Shown: positions 1 through 10,370 of the stretch, in pieces
Layout of the letters: the number at the start of each line of letters is the position of its first letter
Position numbering within the stretch: the stretch's first letter is position 1
Assembly (NCBI RefSeq): GCF_000213175.1
Contig: NW_009799103.1
Location: 1,318,009-1,382,008 of the forward strand
DNA from: Neurospora tetrasperma FGSC 2508
Lineage: Eukaryota; Ascomycota; Sordariomycetes; Sordariales; Sordariaceae
Length of the DNA stretch: 64,000 nucleotides
Direction of reading: 5' to 3'
Notes under the pieces: generated by a model
The model's input: only the letters and a program-made list of their open reading frames with translations
Told to the model about the DNA's origin: nothing
The model's database searches: none
Made by a program: the position numbers and the translations under genes

Positions 1-2517
1 GCACCTGTGGTAGCGAGGCTTGCGAGATGACAGGCTGGCCTGCCGCTGCTCCTGCCACCAGTGCTGCTGCCGCCGCCGTTGCCGTTGCCGTACCGGTCCC
101 AATGACGCCGTTACTGCCAGCAGCAACGGCAGCGTTAGCAGCCATGGCATTCTCTTGATTACTTCGAGCCCGACCGTGGTTCCACTGATTCTGAATATGA
201 GCCCCCGTCCATGCAGTTCGCAACTGAGCCCGCAAGTTCGGGTCCGACTGCCGGTTGAGCGCTCGGTCCACCATGTGACGCAGAGAAATAATCTCGGGGC
301 GAGCCTGAAGAAGATTTCTAAAAGCTGTTGGGCCGCTTTGGACAGCGCCGTGTACCATCTGCTCGTATTCAAGCAGGATAGCTGGGTCCACTGTCTCAGG
401 CGCCCTTCCAGCCAGGGGCCCAGGAGGAGCACTTGCAGTCCGCGAGGAGCCAGCAGCTGCATGAGGGTTTGTAGGTGCGGGCATGCTCGCTGCAGCCAAC
501 CCAGAACGCATGCTCGGATGCAGCGGGATCCTGCCAGGCACATCGGGCGGCCCGTCGTCTCGTCTCGAAGCCGCTTCAGCAGCCTGTTCATGTCTGAGGT
601 GATGCTGTGGCCGCCATACACCCTCCAAATCCCTCCTCCAGATGATAATGGTGGTGTCGTAGCTTCCACTAACGATACGACCAAACCTGCCGCCGCCGCC
701 GCCAGGCGGTAGCTTGGCTCCAGTCGCGCAAACGTCCTGCGGTCTGCTAGAGCCGGCGTTGGTCTTGCGGCGTGTCCTCGGATTGTCGTTTTCGTCAATC
801 TCGCCTGCTTCCACGGCCTTGTAATAAGCCTGGTCGACCTCCTTGGCTTTGATCAGGTCTTCCTCTACGCTGTACGGATGGTCGCCAAACCCAGCCTGCA
901 CTGTCCGCACCAGCGCTGTGTGGCCCTTCAGAGTGGTCACCTCCAGACCCGTCTGGCAATCAAAAATCTTGACTTCGTTGTCACTGCTACCGCTGACAAT
1001 ACGTCGGCCATCATACTGTACACAGGCTATGCCCTTGTGGTGTCCTATGATGGTACGTTGGACGTCTTGGGTGGGCCAGTCCCATACCTTAATGTATCGG
1101 TCGCCACTGGCCGAAACGATTTCTCGTTCGTGAATCTGCACTGCATTGACAGCCGCGCTATGGCCAACGAGGGTGCCAATCATGGTCCACGGCGGTATTA
1201 CAGGCGCGTCCTCAATACTCGGGGGGATGTCGTAGCCTACATTGACAGTTGTACCGACCTGGTCGAAGGGATAGCCTAGATCGCCATGACGAAGCGGCCT
1301 TCGGTTGAAGACCTTGATGGTTTTGTCCTTGGAGCATGTTACCAGGATGCGCTTGTCAAACTTGACGTTGAGAACGGATTCTTGGTGGGCGTGGCGGAGC
1401 ACCTCAATGATTTCTCCAGTGGAAAAGCGCCAGATGATAACATCAGAATCGGAGCTGCCAGAAACGATTATGTCCTCGTCGGGGCTAGAGTCGAACTGAA
1501 GACAGAGCACGGAGCGACGGTGACCCTTGAGCGTCCGCAAACAACGCCTGCTCTTCATGTCCCATACCTTGATGGTGAGATCCCTGCTGCCACTGACAAG
1601 AAACTGGGGGTTATACTGAATACTGTAGATGCATTCGCGGTGGCCCTCCTCAGGATAGTTTGGGTGGGGAAGCTGGAAGTTTGTGTATTTTCCGTGCTCC
1701 CAGTTGGCCTCGAGTCGTCGGCGCATGGTATACAGGTACTTCCAGTCAATCTTGTATCGGCGGTCGTTAGCATCCCACCACCACAGAGTCGTCTTTTGCA
1801 ACGTGCCAGGAAGAATGGAGGTTCTGTGAGACATGCTGTCTCTGTAACGAGTGGTAGCCGACTGCTGCGGCGGTGGGCTCGTGGCCCGTCCCTTTCCCTT
1901 GTCCACTCGACTTGCTCTCCCGTTGACCTCGCCGTGTTCACTCATCCGCGAGCGGGATACACCGCAACCACTACCACCACCAAAGATACTCGAGCCCGCC
2001 ATGTCAATATCACAAGGCTCATCAGCGGGCAACACTTTGGTATCCTCATCAGCGGGCAACATGGGGGGTGATGCTTTGGCAATGGCCCTCCTCTTGTGAA
2101 CATGTCCGTCTTCTTCGGGCCGGTATTGCTCTAAATGGCTGGGGGTGGGTATGGGAGTCTGGTTCATCTTTTCCTCGGCGGCATGGATCTCGTCCATTAG
2201 CGCCTTGAAGCCCTCCATGTAGTACAGATGCTGCCACAGCTTTCGATCCATGGCAAGCTCGTACCAGACTCGGCAGGCACGGGCGACATTGATGAGAGAG
2301 ATGGGGTCGAGGTACCCCAGAATCTTTAGGCATATTTCGGCTGGGAGATAGCGCACAAAGTCGATGTACAGTCGGGGATAGAGTTGTGTTTCGACGATTT
2401 GAGAGATAACGCTCGTGGGGAGATCGTTGAGGAGTGCCATGGCGAGTTCTAGGAGAGAAGCGCAACAGGTCAGTTGGATTCGTTTTTGGATGATTTGGAT
2501 GAAAACTGAAACAAAAC

Positions 2518-2551
<34 letters not shown>

Positions 2552-2776
2552 AGGGGAAAAGGAGGGCCAACCAGTCTTGTTTTCCATGGAGAGGCCCGAG
2601 ATATGTTGGATCAGCCAGGGTGGAATGTCTGAGGCTTGGCGCGACGATGGATGGGCGCAAGGAGAGGCGTCGCGGGATTTGAGGCAGGAGGAATTGGCCT
2701 GGGTGTTCAGAGGGTCTTCCGAGTAGCCTTCATCGGGCTGGATGTGCTGTTGGTTTCGTGGAGGAAAGCCGGCCAT
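1..2776 (-). CDS. fwd-1: F-box/WD40 substrate receptor of SCF ubiquitin ligase (FWD-1 / beta-TrCP type), 3' end outside window
   Basis: Exon 1 is 2776-2572 (68 codons plus one base) and exon 2 runs from 2448 off the left edge, so at least 884 residues are visible. The join restores ENKTELAMALLNDLPTS; the donor is the unusual GTTGGC and the acceptor CTAG. An F-box (VRYLPAEICLKILGYLDPIS) lies near residues 99-145. Seven WD repeats follow at about 335-675 (for example LVSGSRDLTIKVWD, IVSASGDRYIKVWD, IVSGSSDNEVKIFD), with a roughly 80-residue insertion before the last blade, then an Ala/Gln/Asn-rich tail still open at the edge. The blade sequences resemble beta-TrCP/Slimb more than Met30 or Cdc4. 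Neurospora FWD-1 recruits phosphorylated FRQ to the SCF for ubiquitination and thereby sets clock period. The beta-TrCP-like architecture is visible; the FWD-1 name rests on that similarity and on length. Confidence 0.82.
2519..2550. repeat. A32 homopolymer inside the fwd-1 intron
   Basis: There are 32 consecutive A on the + strand, which is T32 on the coding strand. The run begins about 20 bases after the inferred donor and lies within the 123-bp intron 2449-2571. Its length may vary between strains. Confidence 0.9.
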
Positions 2777-4139
2777 GTTGTATTCCAACAGCAGAGAGAG
2801 GTCTGGATCCTATCGAAGATGGAAGAGCGGAGAAGGTCGAAGCTGAAAGAGGGTCGCGAGGAGGATTACCTGACTAGGTAGTAGGCTGGGCGCGCAGCGG
2901 GCATGCGACGGGCACTGGCAGCAGTAAGTGGGCAGCGGCCGGTGAGAAAGGAGGGTAAGGTAGCACTTGGGGATGGCGATGAGAGACCTGACTGGGCTGG
3001 GCTGGACCTTTGTGGATTGGGGGGTTCTTGTCCTTGTCGCGGCCGGGGAAAGCTCCGTTGAATGGGGGGGGGGGGGCCTGGTTGATGATCAGGGCCTCTC
3101 TAGTTGGTCTAGTCTATTGTCGCCGCTCTTGACTGGCTCTTTGACTAGGTAATAATGCATAGGGCTACCTAAAACCTACACTAGACGATGCGATGGAGAT
3201 GACGGGACAGATCGATGGTGGGCGGCGGGAAGGTGAGCGGGTTCAGGTGTCAGTCCAGCTGTGAGGTGTCGTTGGCTTGGAGTTGTTGGCTGTCATGTAA
3301 TGTCAGACGGGCCTCTTCTCCGCTGCCAAGTGGAGGCCAGGATTGCGTTCTGCAGGTGATGTTGATGACTACCTACCTACAGTATGTACTAGTTCAGCCC
3401 ACTTTTGACCTCAATTTAGAGAAGCGCAATCAGATGCGAATTAGAGCCACCTAAGCGCAATTGACTGCTGGTGTCCAAATGAAGTGGGAGAGCAGGACGA
3501 TAGAGAAGTGTGTTAGTGGTTGGTGAGCAATAAAATCGGGCCGGCCTGGACCTGAGAGAACTGCCCGAAGGAAATGAAGGACAGCTGCTGCCGCCAGCAA
3601 GAAAGGAAGCAATGCTGCTGAATGGATCATCAGATCACTGCAGGTTCGACATCAGCTTCAGCCGTTCTCCCGACATGGGTCATGCACGAGACAGATGAAT
3701 GCACTGCAGTGGCGTCTGGGGGTCACTTGAAGCTACAAATCTCAGGGTTCGGGTTACATGTGGACAAGACAAACCAATTGCAACACTGAATGCACGCTGA
3801 AATGACAAACCAGGGATCCTTGAAAGTTGGTTGGTGGAGCAGTTCCCTTTGCCCCGCTACCTATCCGACATCCATACTTTATGGCGGAGAAGTGGGTCCA
3901 GAGCCCAGCCAGCACGACGTCCATCCAATTCTTGATGGAAGAATTGATTTCCTCTTCCTCCCCTTCTGCCCGTTTTCCTTGTGATTGTTTACTTGTACCC
4001 AAACGGGAAAAAAGCCCCTGAGCTTCTTGTACAGGTGGGTCCTCGAGAGTCAAGGGCTGATGGTTTTTGTCTACAGCCTACCTTCTACCTCTAGCAAGAT
4101 TTTATACACCTTCTGCCGCCATACGACGCCATCCCCATC
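2777..4139. other. Spacer: fwd-1 upstream region and 3' side of the FMN dehydrogenase gene
   Basis: I found no credible gene here. The part next to fwd-1 should hold its promoter and 5' leader, which is pyrimidine-rich on the minus strand around 2780-2880. A run of 13 G lies at 3064-3076, and TACCTA-type motifs occur near 3170 and 3370. The short frames in this stretch have no recognisable protein features. Confidence 0.6.
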
Positions 4140-5615
4140 TCACAACTTACTCTTCTCATTCAACAACCCATAAACCCTCGGCCCACTTTCCAAGAGACTG
4201 CCATCAATCTCGTCCACACTCCTCACCCCCATCACATTCATCAGAATGTCAAAATCCGCCAACAGACTCCTCAACACATGCCTCACACCTTCCTCCCCCA
4301 TGATCGCCAACCCCCAAATCCACAGTCTCCCAATAAACACAAACTTGGCTCCCAGCGCCAGCGCTTTCATTACATCCGCCGCTCCTCTCACCCCGCTATC
4401 AAACATGACCGTAAACCCCCTCCTCTCCCCAACTGCCTTGACAATGCTCTCCAGGGCATCCAAACTGCCCACCGCCCCATCCACCTGTCTTCCCGCATGG
4501 TTACTCACCACCACGCCCTCAAACCCCAAATCCGCCGCCTTTTTGGCGTCGTTCACGCTTTGAATTCCCTTGATCAAAAAGGGTTTATCTTTCCCGGCAA
4601 TCTCCTGCCACTTCTCGCGCGCCCAAACGGCCTTGTCCCACGACCACGCCCGGCCATGCCAGATGGTGTCGATCCACATACTCGCTGCCTTCACGGCGTC
4701 TTTCTGGGGGTCAACCCCGGCCTCGGCCATTCTCTTTTGAAAGACGGGGTCCGTGAAACCCAGTTCTCCGCCGATGCCGCGGTAGAAAGCATAGTTGCTC
4801 GTTGCGACATCATCGTGTCGCCACCCTAGCTGCGACGTGTCCGTGGTCAGCATACACGCCTGGAAGCCGGACTCGTGCGCCCGCTTGAGCAAGCTCAGGG
4901 TCAACTCGTCGTCGTGAGGCATGTAGAGCTGGAAAAACCGGGGCGCTTCGGGAACTTTTTTCGAGTTTTCATGCCCACCTTCCCCTTCCACATCCACATC
5001 CACATCTAGATTCTCATTGGCCTTGAACCGGTTGGCCCTCCCCTCTTCGTTCGCCTTGCCGACGTCCTCAATAGGAAAACTCCCCGCCGTACTCAAACTA
5101 TACACCAGCCCCAGCTCACCCGCCGCCTTGGCAACCGCCAGCTCTCCCTGATCGTGGTAAATCTTGTTGATTCCCACGGGCGCGATGCCAAAGGGGGCTG
5201 AGACCTCCCATTTCCCGTCAAAGAGAGAGGTGCGCGTGGACCGCTCGTTGGTGTCGACTAGTTGTCTCGGCACGAGCTTGTGCCGGAAGAAGGCTTGTCG
5301 GTTGGCGAGGTGGGTGTGGGAGAGTCCGGCGTTGGAGGAGGCGTAGAGCCAGCCGTTTTGCGAGAGTTTGCGGGAGGCGAGGCGTTCGAGGACGTCTGGG
5401 TCTGTTTAGAGGAGGGGAGGGCGAGGGTTAGTTACCGGCCGGCCATCGAGGTTGGTTGATGAGAGAGGTAGGTGAATAATTAAGAAAACAAGGAAAGACG
5501 TACGGGTGTTAAAAGGCGGCAGTTCCCGATCGTTGTATCTCCAAAACATATTCCGCTGGTAGAGGCCCCATTGGGGAGTGTCGCGGTTCTTGATGTGGGG
5601 GGATTTGGCGTCCAT
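4140..5615 (-). CDS. FMN-dependent 2-hydroxyacid dehydrogenase/oxidase (lactate oxidase-like)
   Basis: Exon 1 is 5615-5504 and exon 2 is 5401-4140, giving 457 residues. The join reads FNTHPDVLERLASRKLS, with donor GTACGT and acceptor AACAG. The family oxidises L-2-hydroxyacids such as lactate or glycolate using FMN in a TIM barrel. Visible marks are APFGIAPVG, FQLYMPHD, the barrel lysine in FLIKGI (about residue 315), the active-site histidine in SNHAGRQVDG (about 339), and the phosphate-binding stretch DSGVRGAADV...GAKFVFIGR. No cytochrome b5 domain precedes it, so it is not a flavocytochrome b2; it resembles lactate 2-monooxygenase or oxidase instead. An acidic insertion (DVDVDVEGEGG) sits at about residues 151-190. 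No peroxisomal targeting tripeptide is obvious at the end (KSKL is preceded by NE and could act as a weak SKL-type signal). Substrate is not assignable. Confidence 0.88.
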
Positions 5616-6440
5616 CTTGACTTTGCAATTGAGGGATGAGTGGTGACCCAGTCACAGTGAGTAAAGGTGATGTTTGTTGGCAAGTAAGAGAAATACTACC
5701 TAAGACTTTGAAGATTTGAACTATCTTGGCTCGAGCCAAACCAAAAAAATGTCGTGGCTTAAGGTACTGCAGGAGTTAAAGACAAGTTTTGTACGTGCCG
5801 CACCTGTCCAACATTTGACATGACCGGGCCGTAGCCGCAGACAGCAAATGTAGATCCATTAATCGGCTGCACAGAGTCGTGACGTCAAGAAGTCGTCATG
5901 TACCTGATTATCATCTGAACAGCGCATTGCGACTGCATACCTACCGTAATCTGGTGGAACTTGTGGGTTTGGTTTGTGCGCCGAGGGGAAAACTTCATTC
6001 GTGGCTGTCGATGGTCGGGGCCGATTCGGTTAATGTGGTCGACGTGGTCGGCCCGAAGACGTCGACGGAAGAATTATTGATGTCGACGACTTTCGTGTCG
6101 ATTACTCCCTTGCAGAATATTTGCGATTATTACCGCCCGCAAAATATGAAGGAGATGTGAAGCATACATCAATCATCACGCAACATTCTCATGGAAGAAA
6201 AGCAAATTATGCTAAAATACCCATCTGAATGGCTGCAGCCAAGGTATCGAAGACATCCACAACCACCGGTCAGAAGACCGCTACAGCCTGCCATTACAAT
6301 GCCATTGGTATTCTTCAAGTCCGTCAAAGATCAAGTGTCATAAGCGCATAAATTCAATAACAAAAATTCCCTCCTGGTATCCAAAAACTAACAGAAAAGG
6401 CCGCCATAAAGCTTAAATCCAAGTATCCTGATCCTCCTTA
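5616..6440. other. Spacer between the FMN dehydrogenase gene and the 1309-residue ORF
   Basis: Both neighbours are on the minus strand, so this holds the FMN gene promoter and the 3' end of the repeat-protein gene. Four GTCGA(C/T) words cluster at about 6037-6105 (GTGGTCGACGTGG, ACGTCGACGG, TGTCGACGAC, GTGTCGATT). A plus-strand frame here starts only with GTG, and I do not consider it a gene. Confidence 0.55.
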
Positions 6441-9400
6441 TTACTGACGACCACTCTCACCCTTCAAGACTGTATCCAGAACATCACTGACGTCGTTATC
6501 CTTTCCACAATGTTGGCACTTGTGAAACACCGGCTTGTGAGTGCGCTGTTCCTTATCAGAACCCTCACTCACGCCCTTGTGAGTTGAACGAGCAGCCCAA
6601 GCCCCACTGGCTGCCGCCAGCGCAAGGTTTTTGTCGGAGCGCGGAGCCGTGGTCTTAGGCTCAGCGAGCTTCTCAGCACCCGAATGTCCCGGGGCGGAAG
6701 CGGTATGAGCAGCCGGCATCTCTTCCGGGCTCATATGCTTAGCCACAGCAGGCTGAGCAGCAGCGGAACCATAAGTATGGCCAGTAGACTCGGGGATGCT
6801 ATTGATCTTCTCCGCCCCAGAATGTCCAGGCGCAGAAGCAGTATAGGCGTCCGGCATCACCATAGGACTCATGTGCTTGGCACGCATAGGCTCCGTGGCC
6901 GCAGGGGCGACAGCGGGACCGGATCCGGCACCGGAGTTGCGCCCAGGAACCGAGGTGGTATAGGCGTCAGGCATCACTTCGGGGGACATGAATTGCTGGG
7001 GAGGCTCGGCCGAGAGAACGGGCTTGTATTGGTCTTGGGTGCGTCTGGCGGTGGTGTGGTGCATGGGTGTGGCAGCTGCGGTATCCTGGTTCTTATGGTG
7101 CTCAGCGGGCGAAAGGGCGGCAATAGGCCGCGACTCAGCCGGGGGAAGGCTGTGCTGGTTGGCACCGGACTTGGAAGTCAAAGTGTTCATGGCGCTCTGC
7201 TCGTGCACCTCATCTTTCACATCCTTCATGGCCTTGTCACGGTTTTCGTGCATGGCAGCAACGTTGACACCGGTGGCAGTGCCGGAGGCGAGGGTCCCGT
7301 ACATGCCGTCCTTGTCCTGGTGGTCGGCGTGGATGACGGGCTCAGACGAGCGAGAGCTATGGCGGGAATGGCGGGGAGAAATCTTGACGCCTGAGGGGGT
7401 ACCGGATGAGAGGACATTGTAAAGACCTTCCTCAGAATCACTCCCACCGGCGGCGGGAGCGTTGCGCTTGACGCCCTCGGAGGCACGGCGAGCGGAGGGC
7501 TGGGAAGTGGCACCGGCCATGACGCCGGAGGGAGTGCCACTAGCAAGATGCTTGTAGTTGCCTGGCTTCTGGGTAGTGCGAGGCTGATCCTCGGAACGGG
7601 CACGGCCTACATTCGCAGTGTCCATCGCGACGCCTGAAGGAGTTCCCGTGTGGAGGTGGTTGTAGTTGCCAGGCTCATTGGTAGTCTTCGCATGCTTGCC
7701 GTCATGACCATGGGTGGACATGGGTTGAACACCAGAGGGGGTTCCGGACATCAAGGCGTTGTAGCCGGGTTCCTGGGCGGTGTTCCTGGCAAGATTCTCA
7801 TTCGGCTTCACCCCGGAAGGATTAGTGCTAGAGTCAGCAGGAGGCTGTCTCGGGTTTTCAGTGTGATACAAGCCGCCCGAAGTTACAGCACCGGTACCAG
7901 CAGCAGCGGGGGCACCTACACCACTGGCGGCGTGGGAGACGTCCTGCTCAGGATGAATGGTCTCCTTGTCATCGTGAGCAGAAGCATACTTGGCCGCACC
8001 AATGCCACCAGCGACTCCAGCAAGAGTGGCGCCAGCCATGCCAGCGTGGGCCGTGTTGCTGTGGTGGTGAATGTTGTGATCTGCGGCGACGGGGATCTTG
8101 CTGGCAGGGGCATTTTCACGCTGAGCCTGGGAAAGGCCGTGGGAAGGGGCGCCAGTAGATGCAGCGCCTACTGCAGGAACATGGGGGATCGCGCTCTGAG
8201 CGTCACTGGGGTTCCGACGGTGGGAAACAGCCCCAGGAGCAGCAGCCTCGGAAGCCCTGCGCTTCATGTTCTGGTCCAGTTCGGTGGGCTGGTTGGTGGC
8301 GTCCTTGTCGTCCTTCCTGTGGTGGTGGGCAAGACCGTAGCCAGCAGCAGCTCCAGTGCCGGCCAAAGCAGCATCCTTCTTCAACTTGCTGTGGCTTTTA
8401 TCCTTGGGAGACTTGGGGGGCTCAGTGGCGGTGGTGTTCTCTTCCTTGTCGTCCTTGTGGCGGTGGAAGATACCGAGAAGACCACGGTGCTTCTTCTCGC
8501 CCTTGGAGGAGCCCTCACTGCTATTGCTTCCAGCAGGCGATGGCTGCTTCGCCAGTCTGTTCTCAGCGGCAGGCTGCTGGACGTTTACGCCATGGGCAGT
8601 GTGACGGGTCGCGGGCTTTTGCAAGTTCTCCGGGGTGGTGCCCCAAACATTGAGAGTATCTTCGCCAAGGGGTTTCTCCTCCTCCTTGTGTTTCACTTTC
8701 TCCAACGTGGTGCCAGAGATGGGGATGACGCCGGCCTCGTTGAGTTCCTGGCTCTTTCTTCTGTGACTGACAGCGGCAGCATGACGAGGATAGTTGCGAG
8801 CAGGATGGTCCAGATTCTCGGGGACGGTATCCCATTCCTTGGCAAGGGTGTCCTCTCCTAGGTTTTTCTGGGCGTTTCTGTCCTTAATCTCGCGAAGCTC
8901 ATCATCCTGGTGCTTTTTGGCCAGATGGGAGGCGGCGGCACCCGCACCAAGACCAGCAGCGCCCGCAACAAACGCATCCTTGTGGCGCGAATGGTGCTGA
9001 TTGGGAGACGACCCAGCATCGTCCTTGGCCATAGCGACGTCAGCAGTGGTCGCGTGCTTGGAAGTCAAGGGAAAAGCGCGTTGGGCCTTGACGTCACTGT
9101 TCTGGGCGTTGGAGCCAGCAGATGTAGTGCTGTCCTTCCGGTAGCTACCATGAGCGTGAGCATCAAAGACATTGTCGTTAGCGGTGCTGCCAACACGTTC
9201 CTTTCTCTTAACAGCCGACTCGGCGAGGAGCTTAGCATCATCTGCTGCAGCAAGCTCAGGCAGGAAGCCAGGAGCAATGTCCTTGCGATCCGTGCCTGTC
9301 ACCGTTCCAGCGTCAGGAGCACCAGTGGGCACCTGAGAGAAGCTGTTAGAAGCCCACGCCTTGTCCTCGGGGACAGCAGCCAATGGCGCATCAAAGACGG

Positions 9401-10370
9401 CCTCAGTGCTGTTAATAGTAGCTGCGCTGACATGGTCATTCTCAGGAATATTCAACTTGAGGTTATCATTAATGTGGTTGCTGTCCTCCAGGTGACGCTT
9501 GCTCTCCTCGTCGCTGCTTCCATGGCCCGCGACAGTGTTGTAAACGCCACCACTTGGAACGTCAGTACCGAGGCCCGTAACGTGTAACCTGTTGTCAGAG
9601 TCTTCTGCTGACCTATGAGGTAGGTGGTGGTGCTCATCATGATCATCCCGAGCACTGCCATGACCGGTGACCGTGTTGTAAATACCGCCTTGGGAGGCCT
9701 TGGGAAGATCTCCCCAGTAAGGAGCAGTACCGCTGGTGTGGCTAGTGCGTGAGGTGGCGTCGTCGTTGCTGGACTTGTCGCGGATGTTCGAAGGCTGCTC
9801 GTCGGCGGCGCCTTGGCTGGACGTAGCCACGTTCGCGCGGCGTGCCTCGGGATGGGAGTCAACCTCGGGGTGGGAGCCGACTTCATGGACCCCCTGTTTG
9901 GAAGCTTGACGAGCGTCAACTTCGCGGAAGCCCTGCTCCTTGGCGACGGTCGGAACAGGCGTGGAAAAAGTATATTCTTGCTGGTCTCCAAGGGCGGCCT
10001 CTCCGTCGGTGTTCTCCATGGGGAGGGTGCGCTGCGGGGCTTGGGAGACACGCGGGTGCTGGGAGTTGAATATGGTCGGACCGCTGTCATGGTTGTAGAA
10101 GCCGCCACCGACGGCTTCGCCAGAATAGTCACGGTTGAAGTGTCTCTGGCTGATGTTAGCCTCGTTTCCGATGGGTTGGGACTCGATGTTGCCGAGGCGG
10201 GCGTCGGAAAAGTTATGGGAGCGGGGGTCGGTGGACTTGTGAAGCTTGTTTCGTTGGTCGTGGCTTTGGATGTAGCTCTGGTTCTGCGGCGCCAGGCCCT
10301 GCTCGTTGGGGGTGGCCGGGTTAGAGTCGGGGTAGGTGCCCGGAAGATGGTCACGGTGTGTGGTAGCCAT
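6441..10370 (-). CDS. Large disordered repeat protein, function unknown
   Basis: This is a single 1309-residue open frame from ATG at 10370. I do not recognise a catalytic domain. It is hydrophilic and rich in His, Ala, Gly, Ser and Asp. Several internal repeat families are visible: GG(V/I)YNTV(A/T)GHGS near the N-terminus; LGEDTLxxxWxTxPENLxxPA twice in the middle; five copies of YxxLxSGT(P/A)(S/T)GV at about residues 870-1035; and three copies of HMSPExMPxAxTxSxPGxSGA at about 1120-1230. Three Ala/Gly segments with glycine-zipper spacing (for example AGAAGLGAGAAASHLAKK) interrupt the charged sequence. A single CxHC pair (KCQHCGKDNDVSDVLD) sits at the C-terminus. This looks like an intrinsically disordered scaffold or structural protein. 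A septal-pore or cell-periphery role would be a guess. Confidence 0.75.
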   Translation of the reverse strand: MATTHRDHLPGTYPDSNPATPNEQGLAPQNQSYIQSHDQRNKLHKSTDPRSHNFSDARLGNIESQPIGNEANISQRHFNRDYSGEAVGGGFYNHDSGPTIFNSQHPRVSQAPQRTLPMENTDGEAALGDQQEYTFSTPVPTVAKEQGFREVDARQASKQGVHEVGSHPEVDSHPEARRANVATSSQGAADEQPSNIRDKSSNDDATSRTSHTSGTAPYWGDLPKASQGGIYNTVTGHGSARDDHDEHHHLPHRSAEDSDNRLHVTGLGTDVPSGGVYNTVAGHGSSDEESKRHLEDSNHINDNLKLNIPENDHVSAATINSTEAVFDAPLAAVPEDKAWASNSFSQVPTGAPDAGTVTGTDRKDIAPGFLPELAAADDAKLLAESAVKRKERVGSTANDNVFDAHAHGSYRKDSTTSAGSNAQNSDVKAQRAFPLTSKHATTADVAMAKDDAGSSPNQHHSRHKDAFVAGAAGLGAGAAASHLAKKHQDDELREIKDRNAQKNLGEDTLAKEWDTVPENLDHPARNYPRHAAAVSHRRKSQELNEAGVIPISGTTLEKVKHKEEEKPLGEDTLNVWGTTPENLQKPATRHTAHGVNVQQPAAENRLAKQPSPAGSNSSEGSSKGEKKHRGLLGIFHRHKDDKEENTTATEPPKSPKDKSHSKLKKDAALAGTGAAAGYGLAHHHRKDDKDATNQPTELDQNMKRRASEAAAPGAVSHRRNPSDAQSAIPHVPAVGAASTGAPSHGLSQAQRENAPASKIPVAADHNIHHHSNTAHAGMAGATLAGVAGGIGAAKYASAHDDKETIHPEQDVSHAASGVGAPAAAGTGAVTSGGLYHTENPRQPPADSSTNPSGVKPNENLARNTAQEPGYNALMSGTPSGVQPMSTHGHDGKHAKTTNEPGNYNHLHTGTPSGVAMDTANVGRARSEDQPRTTQKPGNYKHLASGTPSGVMAGATSQPSARRASEGVKRNAPAAGGSDSEEGLYNVLSSGTPSGVKISPRHSRHSSRSSEPVIHADHQDKDGMYGTLASGTATGVNVAAMHENRDKAMKDVKDEVHEQSAMNTLTSKSGANQHSLPPAESRPIAALSPAEHHKNQDTAAATPMHHTTARRTQDQYKPVLSAEPPQQFMSPEVMPDAYTTSVPGRNSGAGSGPAVAPAATEPMRAKHMSPMVMPDAYTASAPGHSGAEKINSIPESTGHTYGSAAAQPAVAKHMSPEEMPAAHTASAPGHSGAEKLAEPKTTAPRSDKNLALAAASGAWAARSTHKGVSEGSDKEQRTHKPVFHKCQHCGKDNDVSDVLDTVLKGESGRQ

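Noticed and set aside
5879-6160. 93-codon plus-strand frame between two minus-strand genes
   Set aside because: It opens only with GTG, has no domain, and its repeated Val-Asp stretch follows from clustered GTCGAC words.
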